A stretch of 6,589 nt of DNA. It comes from Chloroflexota bacterium (GTDB lineage: Bacteria > Chloroflexota > Dehalococcoidia > Tepidiformales > Tepidiformaceae). Of this stretch, positions 4,914-6,589 are shown piece after piece; position 1 is the first letter of the stretch, and each line of letters begins with the position of its first letter. The notes beneath the pieces are model-generated. The model saw nothing but the letters and a program-made list of their open reading frames with translations, made no database searches and had not been told where the DNA came from. The stretch spans positions 1-6,589 of the forward strand of contig CAUJEQ010000126.1 in assembly GCA_963169135.1 (NCBI GenBank), written 5' to 3'. The position numbers and the translations under genes were made by a program.

Positions 4914-6589
4914 AAGTCCGTGGCCATGCCTTCAACGGTATGCGCGTAGATGGTCCCGTGGATGTCTTCGACGATGTCGCAGACGAGCTGGTAGTCGCCC
5001 GGCTGGAGGTCGAGTTCGAGACGGTAGGAGCCACCGATCTTGATCTCGGGCGTCTTCCCGACGAGTTCGAACGAGCCATCGGCGAGCTTCTTCAGGACCG
5101 CGAGGTCGTGCACCTGGCCGGGCTCGTCGTGCCCGTCGCCGTGGGCGTGGTCGTCCGCCGGGTGCACCGCAACGAACGTCACCTTGCCGGCGTCGATTTC
5201 GTCGCGGGAGGGGTCGACGTTCCAGTTGGTGAGCTCGACGCGGATGTCGCGTGGGCCGAGCGCGCCCGCCGTGCTTTCGTCACCGCCGAACCAGCCGCGG
5301 TCGATGCCGGTGAAGACGGTCAGCGGGAGCACCAGGACCACCGCGGCGGCAACCATGGCAAAGATAGGCCCCCGGTTCGCCACCAGGGCGTTCTGCACTG
5401 GCGCGGAGTACTCGTTGCCGCTGGCACGGGCCAGGTTCCGCGACTTTGTGCGGAGGCGGAGGCTGTTCGCCATCACGCTGACCGAGCTGAACGCCATCGC
5501 TCCGCCAGCCAGGATGGGGTTCAACAGGCCGAGCGTGGCAACCGGGATCGCGACGACATTGTAGCCGAACGCCCAGACCAGGTTCTGGCGGATCGTGGTC
5601 AGGGTCGCGCGGCTCAGGGCAATCGCTTCGGCGATCTTCGAGACGTCACCGTTGAGGAGCGTTATGTCGCCTGCTTCGATGGCGACGTCGGTGCCGGTGC
5701 TCATCGCGATGCCGACATCGGCCTGGGCAAGGGCGGGCGCGTCGTTGATACCATCGCCGACCATCGCCACGGACAGGCCCTCGGCCTGGAGTTCGCGCAC
5801 GAGGGTGAGCTTATCCTCCGGCTTCGCCGCGGCCCGGAACTCGGTGATGCCCACGCGCCTGGCGACCGCGGCAGCCGCCTGCTCGTTGTCGCCGGTCATC
5901 ATGATGACGCGGAGGCCCTGGGCACGGAGCGCCTCGACGGCGCGGCGTGCGTTCTGCTTCACCTCGTCGGCAATGCCGAACAGCCCCTCGATCCGGCCAT
6001 CGACGGCGACGGCGATGACGGTCCTTCCGGCGGCCTCCATGGCCGCCACGCGCCCGCGAAAGTCGTCCGTGAGCGGGAACCCGTACTCCTCGAAGAGCCG
6101 GAGGTTGCCAGCCAGCACGAGCTGTCCCTCGACCATCGCCTGGACACCCCGGGCCGTGACGGCTTCGAAGTTGGTGGCGGTCCCAACCGGGAGGGTGGCA
6201 TCGACGGCTGCGTCGACGATCGCGCGGCTGAGGGGATGTTCGCTGGGCGACTCGGCGGTGGCGGCTAGCGAGAGCAATTGGTCAGTTGCGAGCGCACCGA
6301 GTGTGACGACCTCGAGGACCTGGGGCCGCCCCTCGGTGAGGGTGCCCGTCTTGTCGAGCACTACCGCGTTCAGCTTGCGGGTGCGCTGGAGGACTTCGGC
6401 GTTCTTGATGAGGATGCCGCGCTCGGCGCCCATGCCGGACCCGACCATGATGGCGGTCGGCGTGGCCAGGCCAAGGGCGCAGGGGCAGGCGACGACGAGC
6501 ACGGCGACGGCCGCGACCATCCCGGCTTCCCAATTCCCGGCGGCGAGGCCCCAGGTGAGGAACGTGGCGGCGGCGATGACGATCACGAC
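4901..6589 (-). CDS. Copper-translocating P1B-1-type ATPase with extra membrane helix and C-terminal cupredoxin domain (N-terminal part outside window)
   Basis: Exports Cu(I) across the cytoplasmic membrane using ATP. The N-terminus lies beyond 6589; 562 residues are visible (numbered from the GTG codon at 6586). In order: membrane helix with the copper-binding CPC (34-36); phosphorylation site DKTGT (Asp78); the SEHPL motif (His117, Pro118) of P1B nucleotide domains; TGDN (231-234); GDGINDAP (277-284); helix 7 with YN (342-343); helix 8 with MAFSS (Met364, Ser367, Ser368). CPC with YN and MxxSS marks the Cu(I)-specific P1B-1 subgroup (CopA-like). Unusually, the chain continues about 180 residues past helix 8: a basic stretch, an extra hydrophobic helix (about 406-427), then a cupredoxin domain (about 447-561) with His493, Cys536, His549 and Met554 as type-1 copper ligands and a His-rich loop. 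The extra helix should put this domain outside the cytoplasm. Convergent with the MBL gene. Any N-terminal metal-binding domain is not visible. Confidence 0.93.
   Translation of the reverse strand, partial: VVIVIAAATFLTWGLAAGNWEAGMVAAVAVLVVACPCALGLATPTAIMVGSGMGAERGILIKNAEVLQRTRKLNAVVLDKTGTLTEGRPQVLEVVTLGALATDQLLSLAATAESPSEHPLSRAIVDAAVDATLPVGTATNFEAVTARGVQAMVEGQLVLAGNLRLFEEYGFPLTDDFRGRVAAMEAAGRTVIAVAVDGRIEGLFGIADEVKQNARRAVEALRAQGLRVIMMTGDNEQAAAAVARRVGITEFRAAAKPEDKLTLVRELQAEGLSVAMVGDGINDAPALAQADVGIAMSTGTDVAIEAGDITLLNGDVSKIAEAIALSRATLTTIRQNLVWAFGYNVVAIPVATLGLLNPILAGGAMAFSSVSVMANSLRLRTKSRNLARASGNEYSAPVQNALVANRGPIFAMVAAAVVLVLPLTVFTGIDRGWFGGDESTAGALGPRDIRVELTNWNVDPSRDEIDAGKVTFVAVHPADDHAHGDGHDEPGQVHDLAVLKKLADGSFELVGKTPEIKIGGSYRLELDLQPGDYQLVCDIVEDIHGTIYAHTVEGMATDFRVN

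Noticed and set aside
4940..6268. Long plus-strand open frame of 442 codons
   Set aside because: It is antisense to the copper ATPase, whose motifs are unmistakable; the translation is rich in Arg, Gly, Asp and Val with no family motif, typical of a shadow frame in GC-rich DNA.
187..6589. A defence, metabolic or mobile gene cluster
   Set aside because: No operon, no toxin, nuclease, helicase, integrase or transposase motif, and the products belong to unrelated pathways.

Overview
This window is a GC-rich (about two-thirds by eye) bacterial chromosome segment with dense housekeeping-style genes and no phage, transposon, CRISPR or plasmid signature. Several start codons (GTG at 2249, ATG at 3859, ATG at 924) lack a Shine-Dalgarno sequence and sit 6-8 nt downstream of a -10-like hexamer, which suggests leaderless mRNAs. 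High GC, leaderless starts, the MEP isoprenoid pathway and an IspG whose C-terminal sequence resembles planctomycete-type enzymes would fit Chloroflexota or a similar lineage. That placement is an inference and was not tested.

Layout, left to right: the 3' end of a tmRNA (+, 1-141) with an intrinsic terminator (152-178); a hemerythrin/HHE metal-binding protein (-, 187-645); a 278-nt divergent intergenic region with two hairpin-forming inverted repeats and a short palindrome; a DinB-like four-helix metal-binding protein (+, 924-1520); a MOSC-domain protein (-, 1563-2249); a small lipoprotein of unknown function (+, 2294-2692); IspG of the MEP pathway (-, 2693-3859); an MBL-fold hydrolase of the dihydropterin-ribofuranosylaminobenzene-phosphate synthase-like group (+, 3926-4894); and the C-terminal 562 residues of a copper-exporting P1B-1 ATPase (-, 4901 to beyond 6589).

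All eight genes alternate strand (+,-,+,-,+,-,+,-). There is no operon here, every gene must carry its own promoter, and all neighbours meet head-to-head or tail-to-tail. Two convergent junctions are extremely tight: the lipoprotein and ispG stop codons abut in a single TGATCA, and the copper ATPase stop lies inside a perfect inverted repeat just past the MBL gene. The genes do not form an obvious pathway, although several products bind metals (HHE diiron, DinB-like triad, IspG Fe-S, MBL, copper ATPase).

The most noteworthy item is the copper ATPase. After its normal last membrane helix it carries one extra predicted helix and then a complete cupredoxin domain with the His, Cys, His and Met ligands of a type-1 copper site plus a His-rich loop. 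The extra helix should place this domain outside the cytoplasm, on the side where the pump releases copper. This looks like a pump fused to its own copper acceptor.
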